From assembly GCA_964392615.1 (NCBI GenBank), contig CAYMRB010000185.1:1-18132 (forward strand): a stretch of DNA of 18,132 nucleotides. Reading direction: 5' to 3'. A model generated the notes under the pieces. That model saw only the letters and a program-made list of their open reading frames with translations. It did not search any database and had not been told where the DNA came from. The position numbers and the translations under genes are program-made. This stretch comes from CAYMRB01 sp964392615 (GTDB lineage Bacteria; Planctomycetota; UBA8108). Positions within the stretch are counted from its first letter, which is position 1; every line of letters starts with the position of its first letter. Of this stretch, positions 9,501-16,411 are shown piece after piece.

Positions 9501-9611
9501 GGTGGCTGAGGGCTGCTCGTCGGGTCGAGCGGATCGGGCCGGAAGGGCGATGAGCTGCAGCGCGATCAGGCAGACGACATAGCCGAGAGAGCGGGGCCAT
9601 CGTGTGTTCAT
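6525..9611 (-). CDS. Secreted alpha-glucuronidase-like glycoside hydrolase with malectin domain
   Basis: The product is 1028 residues. The ATG at 9611 is chosen over one 39 nt upstream because GGAGG lies 5 nt before it and the signal peptide (about 1-28) then starts correctly. Residues of about 35-160 match the N-terminal alpha/beta domain of GH67/GH115/GH20-type enzymes (CEILAAREIRRYALLRT, then LLRGAYRLAEHLGVRFFLHGD). Residues of about 175-545 resemble a TIM barrel with GMNFIGMHCYPEGHPYAEP, GTESP (Glu334) and LDYFWLWTPESWTW (Glu386); either Glu could be catalytic, which is inference. Residues of about 555-690 form a malectin-like carbohydrate-binding domain (DGTYRVTLQFCEPHF, then DGLLRIDFVKI). 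Residues 700-900 are helical, and 910-1020 look like an Ig-like sandwich. The family probably acts on glycans outside the cytoplasm, but a glucuronidase activity is not shown. It is transcribed away from the ankyrin/propeller gene. Confidence 0.85.
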   Translation of the reverse strand: MNTRWPRSLGYVVCLIALQLIALPARSARPDEQPSATIVCAPAPGDCEILAAREIRRYALLRTGACPPILTTGALPPRGDAIVVATRNRAIITALTLTTKTRETIASLAPQQYALTSVPDRGRRVMLVVGGDDAGLLRGAYRLAEHLGVRFFLHGDVVPDRRVAWKLPEVDEVGKPLFRLRGLNPWGSHPFGFDQWSADDYIAHIGQLAKMGMNFIGMHCYPEGHPYAEPTVWHGLAGDFDDRGRVEQSYVARYFNTSLQTAWAIAPKKTSDYSFGGALLFETDAYGPDAMRGLTPVPDTPQECNELFDRIAEQFLQAFSFARLVGVKTCVGTESPLVLPRALRDRIAARGDDPTHPEVIRRVYEATFRRIQAAHPLDYFWLWTPESWTWRGNTEQQMKATIDDIKIARNALRNVGAPFELATAGWVLGPGDDRAAFDRWLPEDIAVSAISRRLGHDAIDPAFDRIDGRSKWAIPWLESDSYHGLANPQLFVGRMRRDAADALAYRCDGLMGLQWRTRVLGPNASALAQACWTQTPWNPTSGRLPSGPGVRAGEALGALGGQIADYPGREIADTDDDTVYRTCRYDLRGYRLDVPDGTYRVTLQFCEPHFNARGKRVCDVQLQGVRVLERLDIFGEVGQFAAYDRSFADVQVRDGLLRIDFVKIVSLPCISGIVIENDDLTRKINCGGPRVGEYAADPAPKPVRAGFANRGLPVDDFYVDWCRASFGVEVAGDAATIFSRLDGRLPLSIGNSCPSGRFRPNSAPWSAVRDEFAFVGQLEAVRPRVRGAGSLERFDYWLNTFRYFRQQALVQCLYSDFVRTMARVEKEPDASRRSALAEREALPLLRRIVEEYGRMYGHRLDAVTTHGGIMTIVNMEQCRGWWKAVIDDTRTRLETALGHPVPDDAKPTRAYRGDMRVIVPTVRSCGYAGESLRLRVIVLSQRPPRRAVLHVRPLGSTEAFETTPLVHVARGVWRVDLPPLGVDRGLEYHIEAVAEDGGSTYFPPTAPDVGQTVIAVPGGPWSERASGR

Positions 9612-9616
9612 GTGAG

Positions 9617-9621
9617 CCTCC
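9617..9621 (-). promoter_or_regulatory. Shine-Dalgarno site that decides the start of the glucuronidase-like gene
   Basis: On the minus strand GGAGG lies 5 nt before the ATG at 9611. It supports this start over the upstream in-frame ATG at 9650. Confidence 0.7.
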
Positions 9622-9784
9622 GAACGTGTGGAGTCGTCACGATAGCACACGCAGCGGGCTGAGCGCCTCTGGCCTCGACTGTGCGGCGTTGCCGTCGGAT
9701 GGCGCGGGGCGCGATCGGAGCGGCGGTTTTCGCGGCACCTTGCGCTCCGTCAGCTACTGCTTCTTCAGGATCGCTTTGGCGGAC

Positions 9785-9810
9785 GCCCCGGAAGGGGCCC
9801 GGGATACAAT
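9785..9810 (+). promoter_or_regulatory. Possible promoter region: hairpin and TACAAT box before the ankyrin/propeller gene
   Basis: TACAAT at 9805-9810 differs from a consensus -10 box by one base and lies 50 bp before the start codon. A GCCCC/GGGGC stem with a GGAA tetraloop (9785-9798) sits just upstream. No convincing -35 box is found at the right distance: TTGGCG at 9776 leaves a 23-bp spacer. The site lies in the divergent region between two genes, where promoters are expected. Confidence 0.3.
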
Positions 9811-9846
9811 GCTGTCTCCCGCCGCGCGAATCTCGGCTTGCCACGG

Positions 9847-9853
9847 AAGGAGG
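9847..9853 (+). promoter_or_regulatory. Strong Shine-Dalgarno site
   Basis: AAGGAGG at 9847-9853 lies 6 nt before the ATG at 9860. It is the strongest ribosome binding site in the window and fixes the start of the ankyrin/propeller gene. Confidence 0.8.
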
Positions 9854-9859
9854 ATCCGG

Positions 9860-11335
9860 ATGAAGAGTCTCTTTGCATCGGCTGTCGCGATCGTTGCTCT
9901 TGTCACATGCGTCAGCGGACCGGCCGCCTCGGATGCCGACGAATCCGAGCAGGGGAATCCGGTCGGAGATCTGCTGACGGCCGCGAAGACCGGCGACGTG
10001 AAAGCGATCGAGCGACTCCTGGCCTCCGGCACGAATGTAGACGCCAAGGATCAGGGGCGCGTCACGGCTCTCTTCGTCGCGTCGCTCTTCGGACAGTCGG
10101 ATGCCGCCAAGCTCCTGATCGACAAGGGCGCCGACATCGGCGCTGCCAAGGGCGGAGACGGATCGACTGCGCTTCACGCGGCTGCCTTCTTCTGCCACAC
10201 GAAGACGGTCAGGCTCCTTCTCAAAGGCGGTGCGAAGGTCAACGCTCGGAGCCCGAGGAACGAAACGCCGCTCGATACAGTCTCTGCGCCGTGGAGCGCG
10301 GAACTCGGCGGGGTCTATACCGGAATCGGCAACGCGATCGGGCTCGAGGTGGACCTGAAGAGAGTCGAGGCCGCGCGCCCCGAGATAGCCGCCCTTCTCC
10401 GCAAGCGCGGTGGCAAGACGGCGCAGGAGGTCGAATCGGGGGGCCTGGGGCGCATCGCCGCCCGCGGCCTGCGGTCCTCCTACTACGTCAACGGCGAGAT
10501 TCACGTCAACGTGCTCGGCACACCGGAAGGAAAGCCGCTGACATCGGGTCACGCCGATTTCAAGCCCTCGTGGTCGAAGACCGGCGACATGCTCGTCTTC
10601 TTCCGCAGGCTGAAGAACGACCGAGTCGTGACGAATTGGAAGACCGCGATCTGCGTGATCAACGTCGACGGCACGGGCTTCCAGCAGCTGACCGACGGTA
10701 CGCACACCGACTTCAACCAGACCTGGACGCGCGACGGTCGGAACACGCCGATCTGGAACCGAAAGAACCCGAAGAAGGGCAGTTTCGTCGTGATGCAGAG
10801 CAAGGTGGGGAACCGTCCCGGTCAGGAAGTCGCCATCAGCGACCGCGAGCATCACACCTGGGCGTACACGTGTCTCATGGACGGCAGGATCCTCGTGCAG
10901 TGCGCTCATCCGAAGCAGGGGTGGGGCTACTTCCTGATGACTCCGAAGGTCGGCGGAGACTCCCGCTTCGAGCGCATCGATTGCGAGCTGGCGACGAGAG
11001 GGCTGCTCGATCGCGTCAGCCTCTCACCGAGCGAGACGAGGGTCTGCTTCGAGTACCAGAAGGGGTTCAGGTACAAGGACGCGGGGCGCACGCTCTACAT
11101 CGCGGACTTCGACGCGAAGAAGCGCACGATCACGAACGCCAAGCCGTTTGCCAACGAGGAAGGGAAGCCCGTCTGGTTCGCCTATCCGCGCTGGACGAAG
11201 GGCGAAGCTGCGGTGGTGTACCACGCGGGCGGCAAGCTCTACCTGTACACGATCGAGGACGGGTCGACGGCTCGCGTGTCGACGAACGGGCGCGCCGACT
11301 ACCGCTATCCCCACGGCGAGGCGATGCCGAAGTAG
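9860..11335 (+). CDS. Secreted ankyrin-repeat / TolB-like beta-propeller protein
   Basis: This 491-residue protein starts at the ATG at 9860, where AAGGAGG lies 6 nt upstream. The frame stays open for 86 codons before this ATG, but that stretch is not signal-like. A signal peptide spans about 1-23. Ankyrin repeats cover about 34-145: PVGDLLTAAKTGDVKAIERL, VTALFVASLFGQSDAAKLLI, STALHAAAFFCHTKTVRLLL, and a fourth beginning NETPLDTV that is interrupted by extra sequence. From about 205 to 480 the protein resembles a TolB/PD40 propeller, with DFKPSWSKTGDMLVFFRR, INVDGTGFQQLTDG and AYPRWTKGEAAVVYHAGGKL. Ankyrin repeats and TolB-like blades both usually bind proteins; no catalytic motif is seen. 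Periplasmic location is inferred from the signal peptide. It faces the small tail-anchored gene with 19 bp between the stops. Confidence 0.9.
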   Translation: MKSLFASAVAIVALVTCVSGPAASDADESEQGNPVGDLLTAAKTGDVKAIERLLASGTNVDAKDQGRVTALFVASLFGQSDAAKLLIDKGADIGAAKGGDGSTALHAAAFFCHTKTVRLLLKGGAKVNARSPRNETPLDTVSAPWSAELGGVYTGIGNAIGLEVDLKRVEAARPEIAALLRKRGGKTAQEVESGGLGRIAARGLRSSYYVNGEIHVNVLGTPEGKPLTSGHADFKPSWSKTGDMLVFFRRLKNDRVVTNWKTAICVINVDGTGFQQLTDGTHTDFNQTWTRDGRNTPIWNRKNPKKGSFVVMQSKVGNRPGQEVAISDREHHTWAYTCLMDGRILVQCAHPKQGWGYFLMTPKVGGDSRFERIDCELATRGLLDRVSLSPSETRVCFEYQKGFRYKDAGRTLYIADFDAKKRTITNAKPFANEEGKPVWFAYPRWTKGEAAVVYHAGGKLYLYTIEDGSTARVSTNGRADYRYPHGEAMPK

Positions 11336-11354
11336 GCTGCTCGTCCGGTTCTCG

Positions 11355-11555
11355 TCAGCGGAGGAAGTACCACGCCGCTACGAAACAGGCGGCGACGACG
11401 ACGGCCACCACGACGATCCAGATCCCGCTGTCGCCCTCCTCGGGCTCGTGCTCCTGCCCGGGACGAGCGTGTTTTGCTCGACGCTTCTTGCTCTTGAGAA
11501 TCTGCTTGGCGGCCCGACTCATCGATCCCCGGGCTGATTTGCGTCTACCTGCCAT
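11355..11555 (-). CDS. Small basic protein with C-terminal membrane anchor
   Basis: This 66-residue protein begins at the ATG at 11555, preceded by GAGGG at an 8-nt spacing. The frame is open further upstream, but a longer start would run into the lectin gene's end and lacks such a site. Residues 1-31 are strongly basic (AKQILKSKKRRAKHARPGQ). A short acidic patch, EPEEGD, follows, then a single hydrophobic segment, IWIVVVAVVVAACFVAAWYF, at about 45-64, and the chain ends two residues later. It is probably a tail-anchored inner-membrane protein with its basic part in the cytoplasm. No family is recognised. It lies 89 bp downstream of the lectin/dockerin gene on the same strand and may share its transcript. 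Confidence 0.65.
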   Translation of the reverse strand: MAGRRKSARGSMSRAAKQILKSKKRRAKHARPGQEHEPEEGDSGIWIVVVAVVVAACFVAAWYFLR

Positions 11556-11644
11556 CGCTCGATCCCTCGAGGTCTTCTCGCTCGAACCGCGACCCGCCAG
11601 CGCCGCGTCTCCGCGACGCGCGGCGTCTCGACGCATCCGAGCCG

Positions 11645-12751
11645 TTATCGGCAATCCGGCTGCTCTGCGCAGCCCAGGTCTTCCGTTTCGTCTTCGGTCG
11701 GATCCGGGCCACACTCCAGCGGTCCGGGAGCGGGCGGCACCTCACCTCCGGAGAACAGGAAGGCAAGTGCGTAGATCGGGTCCGAGATGTTCACCTCACC
11801 GCTGTCGTCCGCATCGGCGGCGTCCCTACACGGTGGCGCTGCGCCGCCCGAGAACTGGTAATTGAGGCTGGCGATCGCATCCGAGATGTCGAGTGCTCCG
11901 CCGTTGTCGAAATCCCCCCGGCGAAACACGGGGCCGGGAACGCTGACGTCGCCGTTCGTGAACGACCACGAGTAGACGTTCTCGACTTGGTAAGCGGCCC
12001 CGCCGGAGCCGCTGAACCCCATCCAGGCGTCGTCCGCGTCGAGCACTTCGGCCAGGTCCACTTCGACCGTCAGCACCGGGACCTCCAGATCGTCGAAGTA
12101 GACGCTCAGCTCTTCGTCGAAGTATTCGATTCTTACGACGTGGGGGCCGCTTCCCTGGCGGAAGCTCGCCACCGGCGCGGCGCCGATGGACGAGTCCTCG
12201 TGGTGGCTGTTGTCCTCGGCGTACATCGTGTGAACGCTGATGTGGTTGCCGTCGGTATCGCCCCAATTGGCGTTGCGATAGCCGTCGAGCTCGACGGCCA
12301 GGCTATGGTTGATTCCCCTCTCCGGTGCGTTCAGGAAGCCTCCGTAGCCCATCGCTGCCGCGTGGTTGCCTACCGCATCGAGGCTGTCGTTGTGGAGAAC
12401 GAATGCCAAGCCATCTCCCGAACCTCCGCCGCCCCCGGACGGGCTGCGGAGGAACTCGAACTCGAAGGTGGTCGTGAAGCCCTCAGTGACCTCGAACTGC
12501 TCGGTCGTCCACGCGGCGCCGACGTTCGAGAGCAGTCCGGGCGTGACCTGGAGGGCCGGTCCGGCGATCTCGGCCGTGTTCTCCGGACCCGCAGGCGTCG
12601 GTGGGAAGGTGAGCTCGATCTCGGTGTCCGAGAAGTCCGTGATCTCGAAATCGGCCAGGGCGGGGCTCGAGGCCAAGAATGCCATACAGGCGATCGACAG
12701 AAACGCGCGCACGATACTCAACGGATTGCTCCTTGCCTGTGCCGATTCCAT
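11645..12751 (-). CDS. Secreted L-type lectin domain protein with two dockerin-like calcium repeats
   Basis: The 368-residue product starts at the ATG at 12751; a GTG 12 nt upstream is possible, and neither start has a clear Shine-Dalgarno. The signal peptide ends at about ALA33. Residues of about 35-265 match a bacterial legume-type lectin fold: GDGLAFVLHND at 112-122, LAVELDGYRNANWGD at 151-165, GPHVVRIEYFDEELSVYFDD at 202-221 and AWMGFSGSGG at 242-251. A Gly-rich loop at 106-114 precedes the first of these. The C-terminus has two EF-hand-like loops, GDFDNGGALDISD at 279-291 and DADDSGEVNISD at 313-324, each followed by a hydrophobic helix ending in SGG. Four cysteines (308, 347, 361, 367) could form disulfides. 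The family binds sugars with calcium. In planctomycetes this dockerin-like pair ends many extracellular proteins; no cohesin partner or cellulosome gene is present here. Confidence 0.9.
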   Translation of the reverse strand: MESAQARSNPLSIVRAFLSIACMAFLASSPALADFEITDFSDTEIELTFPPTPAGPENTAEIAGPALQVTPGLLSNVGAAWTTEQFEVTEGFTTTFEFEFLRSPSGGGGGSGDGLAFVLHNDSLDAVGNHAAAMGYGGFLNAPERGINHSLAVELDGYRNANWGDTDGNHISVHTMYAEDNSHHEDSSIGAAPVASFRQGSGPHVVRIEYFDEELSVYFDDLEVPVLTVEVDLAEVLDADDAWMGFSGSGGAAYQVENVYSWSFTNGDVSVPGPVFRRGDFDNGGALDISDAIASLNYQFSGGAAPPCRDAADADDSGEVNISDPIYALAFLFSGGEVPPAPGPLECGPDPTEDETEDLGCAEQPDCR

Positions 12752-12922
12752 ATCGGAATCCACGGCACTGAAGTTCTGTTTCCCCCACGGCCACTCGTCC
12801 GTGAAGCTACAGCCAGCGTCGTCTCGGAATCAGTGTGACGAGCGGCCCGGAGGCTGATGATAGTCTCCCACGCCCGCGTTCGGCAGCGCAAGTATTTCGG
12901 GAGCCCGAGCCGACGCCCAGGC

Positions 12923-14761
12923 TCACCGGCGCGGCGGTCGCTCGGCGGAGCGCACCGGCGGCTTCGCTTCGCCCGGGATCTCGAACGTACGGCTGGACCT
13001 CGGGGTCAGCGTCGCCCGTGTGCCGTCGAGGCGCGTCGCCTGGACATAGATCGCGCTGCAGAGCGTGCGCCCGCGCGCGTCGAGAAACGCCGTCGCGAGT
13101 CGCGTCCTTCCGGCTTGCAGCCGGACACGGAACGTCGCGTGCGCTTCCTCCGGGCGACACTTGGCGTCGTAGGTGGCGTCGGCGACCTTCACGACGGCTG
13201 CCGCGATCGGACGCGCGCCTGCCCGTCCGCCGGCGCTGATGCCTGAGGCCAGCGGCAGGTCCGCCTCGACCGGCCATCGGCGCAGCTCGAGCTCGTAGAC
13301 GCCGGCTGTCTCGACGACGACGTTCCAGTAGCCTGTCGCGGTCGCACGCATCAGGCCGCCACGGTTGTCACAGTATCCGCCGACCCAGTCCTGCGCGTAC
13401 AGCATCATCGGGTTGGACGCCGCGGAGCCGATCGTGATCCAGCGAGGCTTGTCGAACAGCGCTCTGGCCTCGGCGTGCCACGCGTCGTAGTGGGCGGTCA
13501 TGGCGCGCACGACGTCGGGGTGCTGTGCCGCGAGGTTGCGGTCCTGATGCGGGTCGTTCGACACGTTGTGGAGTCGCTTGGGCCCCACGAGGCGCCACTT
13601 CTTCCACATGACGACCGCGGGATCCCACTTCTTCCCGGAGACGCGATACTGCACCACGAGCTTGCGGTCCGAGAGCCCGCTCGCGGTCCCCTTCAACAGC
13701 GGAGCGAGGCTGACACCGTCGAAGCGCGGGTTCTTCGCGTCGAGGGAGCACAGTTCGATCAGCGTCGGCAGGAGGTCCTGTACCTGGGTCAGCTCGTCGA
13801 CATCGCTTCCGTGCTTCAGCGGACCTGCCGGCCAGCGCACGAAGCACGGCACGCGGTGACCGCCTTCGAAGACGCTGGTCTTCCGGTCCCGCATGCCGGC
13901 ATTGAAGATCTGTTGAGCCTGCCGACTCTGGGTGCCGTTGTCCGTGAGGAAGACGAGGATCGTGTCGTCCCGGAGTCCCTTCTCCTTCAGGAAGGCCTCT
14001 AGCTTGCCGACGTTCTCGTCGAGGTTGGCGATCATGCCGTAGAACTCGCCCGGGATCGGCTTGCCCTCGTATTGGCCGCGATACGGCGCCGAGTAGCGCT
14101 CCGCGACGACGTTCGGGACGTGCGGCGTGTTGGTCGCCAGGTAGAGAAAGAACGGCTTCCTCTCTCCGGCGCAACGCTCGACCCACTTCATGGCGTGACG
14201 GAAGAAGATGTCGGTGCAGTAGCCCTCGAACTTCCGGTCCTTGCCGTTGTGCTCGAGCACCGGGTCGAAGTAGCCGTTCTGCCAGTAGTCGGCCAGCGAC
14301 GTGATTCCCCAGGCGCGGTGGTGCAGCGTCTCCTGGAAGCCTCGGTCCTGCGGGCGGTGTGGGTAGCTGTCACCGAGATGCCATTTGCCGAAGTGACCCG
14401 TGGCATAGCCCGAGGTGGCGAAGAAGTCGGCCATCGTCGGGACGTCGGTGCGAATCATCGAGCGGCCCTGACAGACCGCCGTGCAGCCGGTCTTCATCGC
14501 GTCGCGTCCCGTCATCAGCTGGCCGCGCGTGGGGGAGCACATCGGGGCGACGTGAAAATCGGTCAGGCGGACGCTCTCGGCGTGGAGCCGGTCCATGTTC
14601 GGCGTCCGTAGCACGGGGCTGCCGTGGCAGGAGAGGTCTCCGTAGCCCTGGTCGTCCGTCATGATCAGGACGACGTTCGGTCTCGCGCCTGCTGCGGACA
14701 ACATCGGGAAGGAGGACGTCGACAGAAGGAAAGCGGCCAGAAGCGACGTGAGAGGTTTCAT
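12923..14761 (-). CDS. Secreted sulfatase (arylsulfatase A family)
   Basis: The 612-residue protein begins at MKPLTSLLAAFLL (ATG at 14761). An ATG 39 nt upstream would add a charged 13-residue tail; neither has a good Shine-Dalgarno, so the start is uncertain. The signal peptide is about 1-26. The sulfatase hallmark C-S-P-T-R places Cys75, which must be converted to formylglycine by a maturase not seen in this window. Other active-site elements are present: the Asp36-Asp37 metal site, FGKWH with Lys126 and His128, His214 in NTPHVPN, TDNG with Asp274-Asn275, and Lys294 before VFEGG. Residues of about 445-580 form an extra C-terminal region with a beta-sandwich look. The enzyme hydrolyses sulfate esters, probably on polysaccharide. 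The exact substrate class cannot be told from the sequence. It is divergent from the ThuA-like gene. Confidence 0.95.
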   Translation of the reverse strand: MKPLTSLLAAFLLSTSSFPMLSAAGARPNVVLIMTDDQGYGDLSCHGSPVLRTPNMDRLHAESVRLTDFHVAPMCSPTRGQLMTGRDAMKTGCTAVCQGRSMIRTDVPTMADFFATSGYATGHFGKWHLGDSYPHRPQDRGFQETLHHRAWGITSLADYWQNGYFDPVLEHNGKDRKFEGYCTDIFFRHAMKWVERCAGERKPFFLYLATNTPHVPNVVAERYSAPYRGQYEGKPIPGEFYGMIANLDENVGKLEAFLKEKGLRDDTILVFLTDNGTQSRQAQQIFNAGMRDRKTSVFEGGHRVPCFVRWPAGPLKHGSDVDELTQVQDLLPTLIELCSLDAKNPRFDGVSLAPLLKGTASGLSDRKLVVQYRVSGKKWDPAVVMWKKWRLVGPKRLHNVSNDPHQDRNLAAQHPDVVRAMTAHYDAWHAEARALFDKPRWITIGSAASNPMMLYAQDWVGGYCDNRGGLMRATATGYWNVVVETAGVYELELRRWPVEADLPLASGISAGGRAGARPIAAAVVKVADATYDAKCRPEEAHATFRVRLQAGRTRLATAFLDARGRTLCSAIYVQATRLDGTRATLTPRSSRTFEIPGEAKPPVRSAERPPRR

Positions 14762-14873
14762 CGCGGAAGGGCTCCGAGCGCGAGGCGGGGTTCGGTTCAT
14801 TCAATAGGAATCGTAGCCTCTGCGGGCGACGTCCGGACAGGGTTTCTCCTGGATGCGCATCGCGGTTCGCCCG

Positions 14874-14890
14874 ACGATGCCGTGCATCGT
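14874..14890. promoter_or_regulatory. Perfect inverted repeat in a divergent intergenic region
   Basis: ACGATGC (14874-14880) and GCATCGT (14884-14890) form a 7-bp inverted repeat around a 3-bp centre. It lies between the divergent sulfatase and ThuA-like genes, about 80 bp from the ThuA start. The spacing would suit a dimeric regulator or a small hairpin. No regulator gene for it is identified nearby. Confidence 0.35.
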
Positions 14891-14956
14891 GACGGAGCTC
14901 GGCTTCTCTTCGCTCGCCGGGCGCCGCGGTCAGGTTTGATGATGATGACACCGAAC

Positions 14957-14962
14957 AGAGGA
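14957..14962 (+). promoter_or_regulatory. Ribosome binding site supporting a GTG start
   Basis: AGAGGA at 14957-14962 lies 7 nt before the GTG at 14970. It supports this codon as the start of the ThuA-like gene. The three ATGs at 14939-14947 are in another frame. Confidence 0.6.
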
Positions 14963-14969
14963 CGCCGTC

Positions 14970-15998
14970 GTGACGCGCCAGTTTCTCGTCTCCATATTCC
15001 TGCTGTCGGCAACGATTCCCGGCATCGCTCACGAGCACCCCGTGCCGGAGGGGCCGCTGTGGCTCACGTACAAGGGCGGTGGGGGCCCTGGCCAAGGCAA
15101 ACACGTCGTGCTCATAGCGGCCGAGCAGGAGTATCGCAGCGAGCAATCGATGCCGATGCTGGCGAGGATCCTCGCGAGACGGAACGGCTTCGACTGTACG
15201 GTGCTGTTCGCGATGAACGCGAAGGGAGAGGTCGATCCCACGCAGAAGATCCGCTGGGAGGACAAGACGGTCGTTCACGATATTCCGGGACTGCAGTACC
15301 TCGCGAGGGCGGACTGTGTCGTCTTCTTCAGCCGATTGATCACGTTGCCCGACGAGCAGATCCGGCACGTGATCGACTATCTGGACTCGGGGAAGCCCAT
15401 CATCGGGATCCGCACGGCGAATCACGGATTCCTGCAGAACTTCCCGTACGAGATCAACGGCAAGCGAGTCCGCTTCGGGGACGACATCCTCGGCGGCTCG
15501 TTTCGCGGTCATCACGGAAATTGGCACCGCGACTCGACGCGCGGAATGATCGTCGAGGCGATGAAAAAGCACCCGATTCTCGCCGGCGTCGACGACATCT
15601 GGGGGCCTTCCGACGTGTACCGCACCTACCCCGAGGGAAAGAGCCTGCCCGAGAGTTGCACCGCACTCGTCTACGGACAGCCGTTGCTCGGCCGCAAACC
15701 CGACGATAAGCCCAACCCGAAGAAGATCCCCTTGCCTATCGCTTGGACCAATACATGGACCACGAGCAAGGGGAAGGTCGCTCGCGTCTTCCATGTCACC
15801 ATGGGAAGTGCGAAGGACTTCGAGAGTGCTGGCCTGCGACGAATGACCATCAACGCCGTCTACTGGTGCCTCGGAAAGGAACCCGAGATCGACAGCAAAC
15901 GAAGCGTCGACTGCGTCGGCGACTACAAGCCGCTCGCCAGCGGGTTCGACTACGAGAAGCTGCAGGTCGTCCCGAAGAAGCCGGCTGCCTACAGATAG
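14970..15998 (+). CDS. Secreted ThuA-like (trehalose-utilisation type) protein
   Basis: This 342-residue protein starts at a GTG supported by an upstream AGAGGA. A signal peptide covers about 1-20. Residues of about 43-300 match the ThuA-like domain, which has a class I glutamine-amidotransferase-like flavodoxin fold. Visible motifs are KHVVLIAAEQEYRS, the GIRTANHGF turn (146-154), GHHGNWH (180-186), and the closing VFHVTMGSAKDFESAGLRRM, then INAVYWCLG. A free catalytic Cys of the amidotransferase type is not evident, as is usual for ThuA proteins. The family is linked to trehalose and other sugar metabolism, and in planctomycetes such genes are often near sulfatases and oxidoreductases. The molecular role here is unknown. 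It is divergent from the complete sulfatase, with about 200 bp between the two starts. Confidence 0.9.
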   Translation: MTRQFLVSIFLLSATIPGIAHEHPVPEGPLWLTYKGGGGPGQGKHVVLIAAEQEYRSEQSMPMLARILARRNGFDCTVLFAMNAKGEVDPTQKIRWEDKTVVHDIPGLQYLARADCVVFFSRLITLPDEQIRHVIDYLDSGKPIIGIRTANHGFLQNFPYEINGKRVRFGDDILGGSFRGHHGNWHRDSTRGMIVEAMKKHPILAGVDDIWGPSDVYRTYPEGKSLPESCTALVYGQPLLGRKPDDKPNPKKIPLPIAWTNTWTTSKGKVARVFHVTMGSAKDFESAGLRRMTINAVYWCLGKEPEIDSKRSVDCVGDYKPLASGFDYEKLQVVPKKPAAYR

Positions 15999-16066
15999 AC
16001 CGGTCAGGACGCGTTTTTCGCTGGCATCATCCCCCGCACCTGAAGTAGCCTCATCGGCATCGATTC

Positions 16067-16075
16067 GGGGGGGGG
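16067..16075 (+). repeat. Nine-G homopolymer just before a ribosome binding site
   Basis: An uninterrupted run of nine G lies at 16067-16075. It is 4 nt before the AGGAGA (16080-16085) that serves the GTG at 16091. A CCCCCG at 16031-16036 could pair with part of it. The length is prone to slippage in replication, and also to miscalling in sequencing. Confidence 0.75.
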
Positions 16076-16090
16076 AACCAGGAGAAGAGA

Positions 16091-16411
16091 GTGACAGAGA
16101 GACGTTCTTCCGAGGGAGTGCGGCTTGACCGCATTCGCCAGCTCGCCAGTGAAATCGCCGCGCTCGACGATGACGGAGTGCGACGGGACCGGATCGTCGT
16201 CCTCGACGTTCCGGATCCTGATCGGCGCCTCGTCCTTCTGGACTTCCAGAAGACTCCGCCGACGGAACGGACGAGAGCCGAGGTCGTCACGGAGGACGAC
16301 GACGCGGGCGTGATGCGCGATGAAATCCAACAGGACGCTGTCGGGGTCTGGAGCCTGATGCGATCGCTCTGTCGCATCGACGGTCTCCGGACGATTCGGC
16401 TTCGCCGCTAG
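16091..16411 (+). CDS. Small hypothetical protein, 106 residues
   Basis: A GTG start follows AGGAGA (16080-16085) with a 5-nt gap. The product is a soluble, highly charged 106-residue protein. Segments such as GVRLDRIRQLASEIAALDDD, then RIVVLDVPDPDRRLVLLDFQ, and a C-terminal helix IQQDAVGVWSLMRSLCRIDG suggest alternating helix and strand. There is no signal peptide or membrane segment, so it is probably cytoplasmic. No family is recognised. The downstream receiver-domain gene begins 116 bp later on the same strand, so the two may be co-transcribed. Codon third positions are mostly G or C, as in the neighbouring genes, which supports real coding. Confidence 0.6.
   Translation: MTERRSSEGVRLDRIRQLASEIAALDDDGVRRDRIVVLDVPDPDRRLVLLDFQKTPPTERTRAEVVTEDDDAGVMRDEIQQDAVGVWSLMRSLCRIDGLRTIRLRR

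Noticed and set aside
9602..9859. An 86-codon upstream extension of the ankyrin/propeller gene
   Set aside because: The strong AAGGAGG site and the signal peptide both point to the ATG at 9860.
12901..12925. Weak stem GAGCC/GGCTC at the end of the complete sulfatase gene
   Set aside because: The stem is only 5 bp with a long loop and no T-run, so it is not a credible terminator.
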